From NCBI GenBank assembly GCA_016930995.1, contig JAFGFQ010000042.1, forward strand, positions 1-12,352: a stretch of 12,352 bases of DNA. The letters run 5' to 3'. The position numbers were made by a program, and so were the translations under genes. Source of the DNA: Thermoplasmatota archaeon (lineage in GTDB: Archaea; Thermoplasmatota; E2; DHVEG-1). How positions within the stretch are numbered: the first letter of the stretch is position 1; every line of letters begins with the position of its first letter. Below are positions 1-7,600 of this stretch, in pieces. Under the pieces are notes generated by a model. It ran no database searches, was not told the DNA's origin, and worked only from the letters and a program-made list of their open reading frames with translations.

Positions 1-43
1 ATAAAAAAGAAATACCCCTTTTGAATGTATAGTCGCTAGTCCT

Positions 44-1132
44 ATGGAAAAGAAAGATTACTACGATATCCTTGGTCTTGACCATTCTGCTACGAAAGAT
101 GATATCAAGAAAGCCTACCGGAAACTTGCCTTGAAATATCATCCGGATAAGAACAAAGAAAAAAGTGCAGAAGAAAAATTCAAGGAGATTTCAGAAGCCT
201 ACGCGGTTCTCTACGATGATGAAAAACGCAAGATGTACGATCAGTATGGACATGCAGGGATAGATCAACAATATACCAAGGAGGATATTTTCCGTACGAC
301 GGATTTTGGGGATATCTTTCGAGGGATGGGTTTTGATATCAACGATATTTTCGAGCAGTTCTTCGGTCGGCGGGGCGGTTTTACCCAGCGTCCGCGTGCC
401 CAACGGGGAAACGACATCCGTTATGATATTGAAATCAGTGTGGAAGATGCGTTTCGAGGTGTTGAGACTGAACTTGAGGTGCCACGAACGGAACTGTGTG
501 ATACTTGTAAAGGAAGCGGTGCGCGTCCAGGCAGAAGCCCGAAACGCTGTCCGAGTTGTGGTGGGAGCGGTCAGATGCAATCGTCCCGTCGCACTGCTTT
601 TGGGATGTTTACTCAGATAAGTGAATGTTCGAAATGTCATGGTCAGGGATCCATCATTGAAGACCCTTGTCCGAGCTGTCGGGGACGAGGAAGTCTGCAA
701 AAAACAAGGAAAATCGAGGTGCGTATCCCAAAAGGGATCGATGACGGGGCGCATCTTCGTTTAGCTGGACAAGGAGAACACCCCCGGGGAGCAACACAAA
801 GTGGTGACCTTTATGTTGTCGTGCATATGAGACAGCATTCTGTCTACGAACGACGAGGAGCAGACTTGTACCGGAAACTCTCCATATCGTTCCCACAAGC
901 CTCCTTAGGAGCAACCGTATCTGTGGAGACGTTGCATGGCAGTGAAAAACTAAAGATCCCTGAGGGGACCGAACATGGTACTCTTTTTAAGCTTAAAGGA
1001 AACGGGATGCCGAAGATCCATGGGTCGGGTTTTGGAGACCTGTACGTGTTAATCGAGGTGACCACACCGAAGAAACTCAGTAGGAGGGCTCGTCTTCTCC
1101 TGGAGGAGCTTCAACGGGAACTGGAAAACTAA
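44..1132 (+). CDS. dnaJ: Molecular chaperone DnaJ (class A Hsp40)
   Basis: Hsp40 co-chaperone that delivers unfolded clients to DnaK and stimulates its ATPase in the cytosol. Seen: an N-terminal J domain (about residues 4-70) with the HPD triad at 33-35, then a short Gly/Phe-rich linker (about 75-118) holding three Asp-Ile-Phe motifs at 81-83, 90-92 and 101-103. The zinc-binding domain has four CxxCxGxG repeats (Cys 142/145, 159/162, 185/188, 199/202), all intact, followed by the C-terminal client-binding domains. At 362 residues it is close to the usual class A length. The ATG is right for the family N-terminus ([11 protein letters not shown]). No good Shine-Dalgarno or TATA is visible in the 43 bp upstream, so it may be co-transcribed with a gene outside the window, such as dnaK; this is inference. 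All signature residues are present, so the assignment is firm. Confidence 0.97.
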   Translation: MEKKDYYDILGLDHSATKDDIKKAYRKLALKYHPDKNKEKSAEEKFKEISEAYAVLYDDEKRKMYDQYGHAGIDQQYTKEDIFRTTDFGDIFRGMGFDINDIFEQFFGRRGGFTQRPRAQRGNDIRYDIEISVEDAFRGVETELEVPRTELCDTCKGSGARPGRSPKRCPSCGGSGQMQSSRRTAFGMFTQISECSKCHGQGSIIEDPCPSCRGRGSLQKTRKIEVRIPKGIDDGAHLRLAGQGEHPRGATQSGDLYVVVHMRQHSVYERRGADLYRKLSISFPQASLGATVSVETLHGSEKLKIPEGTEHGTLFKLKGNGMPKIHGSGFGDLYVLIEVTTPKKLSRRARLLLEELQRELEN

Positions 1133-1135
1133 AAG

Positions 1136-1150
1136 CGAAAATTATAAATA
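1136..1150 (+). promoter_or_regulatory. Archaeal BRE/TATA promoter for hsp20
   Basis: CGAAAA directly followed by TTATAAATA lies just after the dnaJ stop. This matches an archaeal BRE (purine/A-rich) plus TATA box. Initiation about 25 bp downstream, near 1170, would leave a leader of about 30 nt containing the GGGGGT Shine-Dalgarno at 1190-1195, eight bases before the ATG. The heat-shock gene can therefore be transcribed separately from dnaJ. Two AGTAGT copies (1150-1155 and 1163-1168) sit between the TATA box and the start site. Confidence 0.65.
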
Positions 1151-1203
1151 GTAGTTCTAATAAGTAGTATATCGAAAAGAACAAAAAAAGGGGGTAGTAC
1201 CAC

Positions 1204-1800
1204 ATGAATCCTTTTGATGAGGAAGATAACGAAAGAAAAAAACGAAACCCATATGATCCCTTCCGAGGAGACGATGATATATTCCGTGACATCTTTAATG
1301 ATAACAGAATAAAAGATATCTTTAATGATGGAAAAATCATGGATGATATCAAGAAGATGGCAGAAGAAATGATGAAAATGTTTACAAACGCCCAACCAGG
1401 CAAACCGATTGTTCATGGGTTTAAAATCGACATCGGTCCTGACGGAAAACCCCAGATAGAAGATTTTGGAAATCGTTCGATACGCTCCCCAGAAGGCGTC
1501 CCCAGCATTTCTGAGGAAATCGAACCTCTTACCGACATCATCGAGGGGCAAAACGATGTGGCCATCACCGTTGAAATACCAGGTGTCGAAAAAGACGATA
1601 TCGACCTTATTGCAACAGAAAGCACGCTTGAAATCAAAGTCGATTCTCCGAAACGTAAATACCATAAACGTATCGACCTTCCCTGTAACGTAAAAACAAA
1701 ATCAACAAAAGCGACCTACAAGAACGGGATCCTTGATATTGTTCTTGATAAAAAGGAAAAGAAACGAGATTACGGTGGATTCAAAGTAAGCATAGAGTAG
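1204..1800 (+). CDS. Small heat shock protein, Hsp20/alpha-crystallin family
   Basis: ATP-independent holdase that binds unfolding proteins and normally passes them to the Hsp70 system. Seen: a C-terminal alpha-crystallin domain from about residue 108 to the end. It includes the EIPGVEKDDI segment (about 124-133) and the family hallmark A-x-x-x-N-G-I-L (about 160-167), and ends in a short V-S-I tail near the last residues, like the I-x-I anchor. The first half is unusual. It is acidic and Asn/Asp-rich and carries three Asp-Ile-Phe motifs (25-27, 29-31, 38-40), including a nine-residue tandem repeat DIFNDNRIK/DIFNDGKIM (29-46), then an amphipathic Lys/Met/Glu stretch. At 198 residues it is longer than many archaeal Hsp20s because of this extension. 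The start is supported by GGGGGT eight bases upstream. It follows dnaJ by 71 bp but has its own promoter and terminator. Confidence 0.92.
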   Translation: MNPFDEEDNERKKRNPYDPFRGDDDIFRDIFNDNRIKDIFNDGKIMDDIKKMAEEMMKMFTNAQPGKPIVHGFKIDIGPDGKPQIEDFGNRSIRSPEGVPSISEEIEPLTDIIEGQNDVAITVEIPGVEKDDIDLIATESTLEIKVDSPKRKYHKRIDLPCNVKTKSTKATYKNGILDIVLDKKEKKRDYGGFKVSIE

Positions 1801-1832
1801 TCTTTCTCCTTTTTTTCTTCTTTTCATTTTTA
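1801..1832 (+). terminator. T-rich archaeal terminator after hsp20
   Basis: A pyrimidine tract rich in T runs (T7 within 1810-1816, several T4-T5 runs) begins immediately after the hsp20 TAG. Archaeal RNA polymerase terminates intrinsically on oligo-T tracts without needing a hairpin. This separates the chaperone genes from the following RNA operon. Confidence 0.6.
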
Positions 1833-1834
1833 AT

Positions 1835-1850
1835 TACAAATCTTTATGAA
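1835..1850 (+). promoter_or_regulatory. Candidate promoter for the beta-CASP nuclease operon
   Basis: TACAAAT (BRE-like) followed by CTTTATGAA (TATA-like, about 1842-1850). Initiation about 25 bp downstream would fall near 1870, leaving a leader of about 20 nt with GGGAG at 1881-1885 and the ATG at 1891. A second AT-rich candidate, AGTATAAT at 1852-1859, could shift the start about 10 bp. Position and composition support a promoter; the exact start is uncertain. Confidence 0.4.
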
Positions 1851-1859
1851 TAGTATAAT

Positions 1860-1881
1860 CTATCTCTGAAAGAAGAGATAG
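1860..1881. promoter_or_regulatory. 22-bp inverted repeat at the presumed transcription start
   Basis: CTATCTCT (1860-1867), a 6-nt spacer GAAAGA, then AGAGATAG (1874-1881) form a perfect 8-bp inverted repeat. It sits between the TATA-like element and the start codon and touches the Shine-Dalgarno GGGAG at 1881-1885. It could be an operator for a dimeric repressor or, if transcription starts upstream of it, an RNA hairpin next to the ribosome-binding site. Function is inferred from position only. Confidence 0.4.
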
Positions 1882-1890
1882 GGAGCAGAC

Positions 1891-3303
1891 ATGGTTTCAT
1901 TAACGTTCTATGGGGGTGTCAATGAAATCGGGGGAAACAAAATCCTGCTCGATGATCATGGTACTCGAATCCTGCTTGACTTCGGGATGAGTTTTTCCCG
2001 GAGGGGAAGGTTTTTTGAGGAGTTTCTTTCTCCTCGCACAGCCAATGGCATCGGAGATTTCCTTGAGATGGGGTTACTCCCTGATATCCCTGGCATCTAC
2101 CGTACGGATCTTCTCGAACATGTGGGAAAAAAAGCCGAAGACCCAGCGGTTGCAGGGGTTCTGTTATCCCATGCCCATGCAGACCATGCAAATTACATCT
2201 CGTTCTTACATAAGGACATCCCGGTGTACTGCGGACAAACCTGTAAAAGAATTCTTGATGCGGTCGCAGAACAAAGCACTCGAGACCTTGAAAATGAGGT
2301 CGTCGATTTCCGCCTCAGACCGTTGTACCGTTCTCAATATAAGATACCACCAGTGATACGAAAATTTCATACATTTACCACAGGTAAGGTTTTTACAATT
2401 GATTCGATCGAGGTCAAACCAATCCACGTTGACCACTCAGTCCCAGGAGCATATGCGTTTCTCATCTATACCTCCGAGGGGCCTTTGATCTACACCGGGG
2501 ACCTGCGCATGCATGGTCTTCATGCAGACATGACCCAAGACTTTATACAAGCAGCACAACAAGCAAAACCTGTTGCGATGATCACAGAAGGAACCAGAAT
2601 CGATAAAAAGAGAACCAATGAATCAGAACAAAAAATCTATCATGACTGCAAAAAGAAAATACACCACTGCAAAGCTCTTTCGATCGTTGATTTCAACTTC
2701 AAGGACGTAGACCGGTTCACGACGTTCTATACGATAGCAAATAGTCTAGGAAAAACACTTGTGATTAATTTTAAACATTCGTGTTTTCTTGAACAATATC
2801 ATCAGGATAAAAAACTGCAGGTCCCACCAGTGAACGATTCGCATCTTGCCTTGTTAAAACCAAAACGACTCACCGGGACCTACATCGATGAGGACTATAC
2901 AGACAGCTATATCAAAAAACGATTACACTACAACAACATCGTCACCGCAGCGGATATCACAAAAAATCCTTCAAGATATATGGTTGTCCTGAACTTCTGG
3001 TACTTCTCAGACCTTATCGATCTGAAACCAAAAAAAGGAGTATACATCCATTCACTCTCCGAACCATTCAACGAAGAAATGGAGATTTCATATGAAAGAA
3101 TGAAGAACTGGCTTGATCATTTCGACATTGAATTCTACCAATCACACTGCTCGGGGCATATTAACGGCTATGATCTTAAGGATCTCATTACGACCATTCA
3201 TCCAAGAAAGTTGTACCCAATTCATACTGAGCACCCAGAATTATTTCAACAACTCCCCAGCAAAACTACAATGGTAAAGGAGGGAAAAACCTATAAACTC
3301 TAA
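1891..3303 (+). CDS. MBL-fold/beta-CASP ribonuclease-like protein (RNase J/CPSF superfamily)
   Basis: Predicted zinc-dependent RNA nuclease. Seen: the N-terminal MBL strand motif FYGGVNEIGG (6-15), motif 2 HAHADH (94-99: H94, H96, D98, H99), D181-H182 near motif 3, the motif 4 aspartate D204 in YTGDLRMHG, and a beta-CASP insertion from about 230 to 415. The E233-G-T-R loop may be beta-CASP motif A. The C-terminus has SHCSGH (418-423) and IHTEH with H445, the last metal/active-site histidine. At 470 residues it is RNase J-sized and has no KH domains, so it is not aCPSF1. An insertion of about 45 residues before HAHADH (41-90) and EGTR at motif A differ from textbook RNase J. The catalytic set looks complete, but 5'-3' exonuclease versus endonuclease activity cannot be decided here. 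It probably heads an operon with the next two genes; GGGAG precedes the ATG. Confidence 0.85.
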   Translation: MVSLTFYGGVNEIGGNKILLDDHGTRILLDFGMSFSRRGRFFEEFLSPRTANGIGDFLEMGLLPDIPGIYRTDLLEHVGKKAEDPAVAGVLLSHAHADHANYISFLHKDIPVYCGQTCKRILDAVAEQSTRDLENEVVDFRLRPLYRSQYKIPPVIRKFHTFTTGKVFTIDSIEVKPIHVDHSVPGAYAFLIYTSEGPLIYTGDLRMHGLHADMTQDFIQAAQQAKPVAMITEGTRIDKKRTNESEQKIYHDCKKKIHHCKALSIVDFNFKDVDRFTTFYTIANSLGKTLVINFKHSCFLEQYHQDKKLQVPPVNDSHLALLKPKRLTGTYIDEDYTDSYIKKRLHYNNIVTAADITKNPSRYMVVLNFWYFSDLIDLKPKKGVYIHSLSEPFNEEMEISYERMKNWLDHFDIEFYQSHCSGHINGYDLKDLITTIHPRKLYPIHTEHPELFQQLPSKTTMVKEGKTYKL

Positions 3304-3313
3304 ACGATATCAA

Positions 3314-3332
3314 CTCCTAAGTCATGGGAGGT
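3314..3332 (+). promoter_or_regulatory. Strong Shine-Dalgarno with possible occluding hairpin before the YhaM-like gene
   Basis: GGGAGGT (3326-3332) is a near-consensus archaeal Shine-Dalgarno, seven bases before the ATG at 3340, and fixes that start. CTCCT at 3314-3318 can pair with GGGAG at 3326-3330 (four Watson-Crick pairs and one T-G wobble, 7-nt loop), so the site could be partly masked. The pairing is short and may be chance. Confidence 0.5.
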
Positions 3333-3339
3333 TACCGTA

Positions 3340-4419
3340 ATGACCGATATCTACCAATACGAAAAAAAGAAAGAAGAACAAACCATCATTAAAACCGATA
3401 CGGGAAAGCGAAAAAAAGAACAATATATCGAGAACCTGCGTGAGGGAGACGCGGTGAACGATTATTTTGCCGTGAAAATAAAAAAAGCACAACGACCCTA
3501 CAAACGAGGGATGTTTTTTGAGTTTCTTGCCACGGACAAAACAGGGGAAATCAGCGTAAAATTCTGGGGCGGGGACAACAAAGATAGAGTTAAAAGACTC
3601 TATGAAAGTTTCAATAGTGGCGACGTCGTCCAGGTGCGAACCGGGATGGTCGAAACATACGAGGATCGGCTTCAGATTTCTGTTAATGAAAATACCGGCG
3701 GGATCCGGAAATGTACACCAAAGGAATACGATGTTACAGATTTTCTCCCTACGTTAAGCCAAGAGCGAATCAACGAGCTGTATGAATTCATCAAGAAAGA
3801 GATACAGACACTTCAAAGCCCGCCATTAAAAAACCTAATCGATTCCTTCTTCGATGACCCTGAGTTTGTCACCATGTATCAGCATTCCCCTTCAGCAATC
3901 TCCCATCATCATAACTATGTTGGGGGGAATCTTGAGCATACGGTAGGCGTCCTGCGCTTATGTCGGAATATCTCTGAGATGTACCCGCATGTGAATAGCG
4001 ACCTTTTACTCTGTGGTGCCTTATTACACGATATCGGAAAATTAAAGGAATACACATATGCAGCAGCAATTGACATCAGCGATGAGGGGAACTTCATCGG
4101 CCATATCGTGATTGGGCAACAGTGGATACGAGAAAAAATCCAGGGATTGAAGAACAAAGGACAAGAGTTTCCAGAAGAATTGGAGCACCATCTCATCCAT
4201 CTTATCCTAAGCCACCATGGGAAGTACGAATGGGGATCACCAAAGCTTCCAAAACTTATTGAAGCGTGCATTCTGCATCAAGCGGATCTCATGGATTCCC
4301 AGGTGAAAAATTATCTGCAGATGATTGAGGATGCGAAAAAATTGACTGATGAAGATTGGACGTTGATCTATGACTCCGATGCCGGAAAGAAACGGGCGAT
4401 TTATTTAGGGGAGTATTAA
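3340..4419 (+). CDS. YhaM-like 3'-5' exoribonuclease (OB-fold plus HD domain)
   Basis: Predicted metal-dependent 3'-5' exoribonuclease of the OB-HD family known from bacterial YhaM. Seen: a Lys-rich N-terminus (1-30), an OB-fold nucleic-acid-binding domain (about 32-125, including FLATDKTGEISVKFWG at 62-77), then an HD phosphohydrolase domain (about 155-335). Putative metal ligands are H200 in LEHTVG, the H230-D231 doublet in LLHDIGK, H255, the H292-H293 pair in LSHHGK and D316 in ILHQADLMD. SHHHNYVGG (188-196) and EWGSPKLPKLIEA (297-309) match YhaM-specific segments. At 359 residues it is somewhat longer than bacterial YhaM (about 314), owing mainly to the N-terminal extension. It lies 36 bp after the beta-CASP gene with no separate TATA visible, and 15 bp before trm112, so co-transcription is likely. 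Activity is inferred from the family. Confidence 0.88.
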   Translation: MTDIYQYEKKKEEQTIIKTDTGKRKKEQYIENLREGDAVNDYFAVKIKKAQRPYKRGMFFEFLATDKTGEISVKFWGGDNKDRVKRLYESFNSGDVVQVRTGMVETYEDRLQISVNENTGGIRKCTPKEYDVTDFLPTLSQERINELYEFIKKEIQTLQSPPLKNLIDSFFDDPEFVTMYQHSPSAISHHHNYVGGNLEHTVGVLRLCRNISEMYPHVNSDLLLCGALLHDIGKLKEYTYAAAIDISDEGNFIGHIVIGQQWIREKIQGLKNKGQEFPEELEHHLIHLILSHHGKYEWGSPKLPKLIEACILHQADLMDSQVKNYLQMIEDAKKLTDEDWTLIYDSDAGKKRAIYLGEY

Positions 4420-4434
4420 ATTGAGGGATGGTCT

Positions 4435-4611
4435 ATGAAAAAAGAACTCGTGAAAATCCTTTGCTGTCCAACTTGTAAATCCGCACTGAATCTTGCCGTG
4501 GAAAAAGAAGAAAAAGGAGAAATCATCACTGGTACGTTTTCCTGTCCACAGTGTAAATGTTCGTATCCTATCGTTGATGGAATCCCCAATCTTCTTCCAC
4601 AGGAACCTTGA
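4435..4611 (+). CDS. trm112: Trm112-like methyltransferase activator (58 aa)
   Basis: Tiny zinc-binding protein. In eukaryotes and archaea, Trm112 is the obligate partner that stabilises and activates several SAM-dependent methyltransferases acting on tRNA, rRNA and release factors. Seen: translation from ATG 4435 gives a protein starting MKKELVKILCCPTCK, with a zinc-ribbon pair C11-x2-C14 and C37-x2-C40 and the family ending YPIVDGIPNLLP (44-55). The 58-residue length is normal for archaeal Trm112. The start is supported by GAGGG at 4423-4427; the ATG at 4428 is in another frame and does not give this protein. It is the last gene of the presumed nuclease operon, and its stop lies 4 bp from the carB stop on the opposite strand. 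Bacterial YcaR-type proteins are related, but the archaeal context favours Trm112. Confidence 0.88.
   Translation: MKKELVKILCCPTCKSALNLAVEKEEKGEIITGTFSCPQCKCSYPIVDGIPNLLPQEP
4502..4515 (-). terminator. Oligo-T tracts on the minus strand, candidate carAB terminator
   Basis: On the minus strand, two T5 runs separated by CTTC lie about 100 bp past the carB stop, inside trm112. They are the complement of Lys/Glu codons in that gene. Oligo-T tracts are sufficient for archaeal termination, and no closer tract exists. Position-based inference. Confidence 0.35.
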
Positions 4612-4615
4612 GAAA

Positions 4616-7600
4616 TCACTCGTACTCATTCCAGCTTTTTATTTTCAGGTCATCCAGGGACGTCCTTTGGAGCGCCTCGACGAATCGTTTTGCAAGCTGA
4701 AGATTCGTAATAAGCGGGATATTAAAATCAACTGCTTTGCGCCGAATCAGGTAATCATTATCAAGTTCATCTTTCTCGACGTTTTTTGGGATGTTGATGA
4801 CCAGTTCGATGTTCCCATTTGCGATGTAGGTAAGCGTGTTTGGTTCTTTTTCTTCCAAGGGCCAGTATAAGATTTCTGCGTTCAGACCATTGTTCTTCAT
4901 GAAATCAGCGGTTCCTTTCGTGGCATAGAACCGATACCCCATTCTCTGGAGAATTTTGGTGCTGACCAGGAAATCCGCCTTGCTAGCAATAGGCCCTGTC
5001 GAGAGAAGTATCGTCTTCTTCGGTAGAATGAAATCGACAGACAGCAGGCTTTTCAGAAACGCCTCGTTAAAATCATCACCCAGGCAGGCAACCTCCCCGG
5101 TTGACACCATTTCGACACCAAGGATTGGGTCTGATCCTTTCAACCGTGTGAATGAGAATTGAGATGCCTTGACTCCCACATAATCTAAATCAAAGGCAGA
5201 CCGGTCAATACGAGGGACGCGCTTCCCCATGATTATCCTGGTTGCACAATCAACAAAATTGATTTTAAAAACCTTTGATACGAACGGGAAACTCCTGGAA
5301 GCACGTAGATTACATTCGATGACTTTAACTTCGTTGTCTTTTGCGATGAACTGGATGTTGAATGGTCCGGTGATTTTCAACGATGCCGCGATTTTTTTCG
5401 TTATGGTCTTGACCCGCCGCATGGTCTCAAGATACGTGCGTTGAGGAGGAAGTACGATTGTAGCATCACCAGAGTGAACCCCTGCGTTTTCGACATGTTC
5501 CGAGATTGCGTAACAGTTCAGTTTCCCATGATCAGCAACAGCATCGATTTCGATTTCTTTTGCATCAGTGATGAATTTACTGATCACCACGGGGTATTGT
5601 TTACTAATCTCTGATGCTTTTTTTAGATACTCATGAAGTTCTCTATTGCTCAGAGCTATGCTCATTGCTGCACCACTGAGCACATAACTGGGTCTGACCA
5701 GCACCGGGTATCCGACCTTTTTGGCGAACTCCTCTGCTGATTCTAGACTGGTAAGCTCTTTCCATTCCGGTTGATCGATTCCTGCGACATCTAATAGCGC
5801 TGAGAACTTATGACGATCCTCTGCAACATCAATATCCTTTGGGGACGTCCCAAGTATCGGGACACCTGCCTCGTAAAGCGGCACAGCCAGGTTGTTCGGA
5901 ATCTGCCCCCCCATCGAAATAATGACTCCTTGCGGAGCCTCCTTCTCGAAAATATCCAGGACCCGTTCCAGGGTAAGTTCTTCAAAATAGAGTTTGTCAC
6001 AAATATCATAATCAGTGCTGACCGTTTCCGGGTTGCAATTAATCATGATTGTCGGGTATTTCAATTTCCTCAAGGTGGAAACAGCATTGACACAACACCA
6101 ATCAAACTCAACTGAAGAACCAATTCTGTACGCACCACCCCCAAGGACGACCACCTGATGTGTGTCTCTGAAATCAAGGTCATCGGCATTCGCGTTATAC
6201 GTCAGATAAAGATAGTTCGTTTTCGCAGGATATTCCGCAGCTAAGGTGTCTATCTGTTTTACGTTTGGGAGGATATGGTTTTTCTTCCGTCGTTTTCGAA
6301 CATCGATTTCGGTACTTTTCGTACATAGAGCGATTTGTTGATCGGAAAAACCTTTTTGTTTTGCTTCCCGCAGTAATGATGAGGGCAGCGTGGAAATAGT
6401 AAACTGCTTTAATTGCTGTTCGATATCAATAATGTTTTGTATTTTATAGAGGAACCATGGGGTGACATGTGATGCTTCTGCAACTTGCGAAATTAAACAG
6501 CCTTGTTTTAATGCTTCAACAATTGCGAAGATTCGTTTATCAGATGGTTCTCGTAACTCGGTCTTGAGATCACGAAATTCAATGCTGTTCCCTACAAGAC
6601 CAACCATGCTGACATCAAGCATCCGAATCGCTTTCTGGACCGCTTCCTCAAAGCTTCTGCCGATGGCCATGACTTCCCCAACAGATTTCATCTCCGACCC
6701 AAGACGGATGCTGACTTGTCTGAACTTCTGCAGGTCCCATCGTGGGAATTTGACAACAACATAATCTAGCGCAGGCTCGAAGCATGCCGAGGTTTCACCG
6801 GTAATGATGTTCTGTATCTCTGGAAGCCCATAGCCAAGACTTAGTTTTGCAGCAATAAACGCGAGGGGATAGCCGGTTGCCTTCGACGCAAGCGCTGAGC
6901 TTCGGCTCAATCGTGCATTCACTTCAATAATACGGTAATCCTGCGAATGGGGGTCTAAAGCAAATTGAATATTACACTCGCCAACAATCCCAAGATGGCG
7001 AATCACCTTCATCGACAATGAGCGTAACATGAAATTTTCAGCTGCTGAAAGCGTCTGGACCGGGGCGGTAACAATGCTTTCTCCGGTATGTATCCCCATC
7101 GGATCAACATTTTCCATGGAGCAGACCACTATACAATTGTCATATCGATCCCGGACCACTTCATACTCAAGCTCTTTCCACCCGCCAAGATATTCCTCGA
7201 CAAGGATTTGATTCGTATAGGAGAATGCTTTTTTCACAAGCTCCGAGAGTTCTTTTTTATTCCTCGCCACCCCAGAACCAAGCCCACCAAGAGCATAGGC
7301 GATACGACACATCACAGGATAACCTATCTCTTCTGCGACCTGAAGTGCGTCATCTACAGTATTTACTGCCTTGCTGTGAGGAACTTTAAGGTCGATTTCT
7401 TTTATTTTCGTCACAAAACGTTGACGATCCTCTGTGTCCTGAATGGCGGTGATGGGCGTTCCTAGAACCTCGATCTTATATTTTTTCAGGACACCGGTTT
7501 GAGCAAGGCTTAAGCCGACGTTCAGTGCGGTTTGCCCCCCAAATCCAAGAAGGATACCATCAGGGTGTTCCTTTGCAATGACTTTTTCAACAAATGCAGT

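Noticed and set aside
1129..1665. 178-codon open frame on the minus strand antisense to hsp20
   Set aside because: Its product is Phe/Ile-rich, has no recognisable domain, and mirrors the Asp/Lys-rich hsp20 codons. It is a shadow of a well-supported gene.
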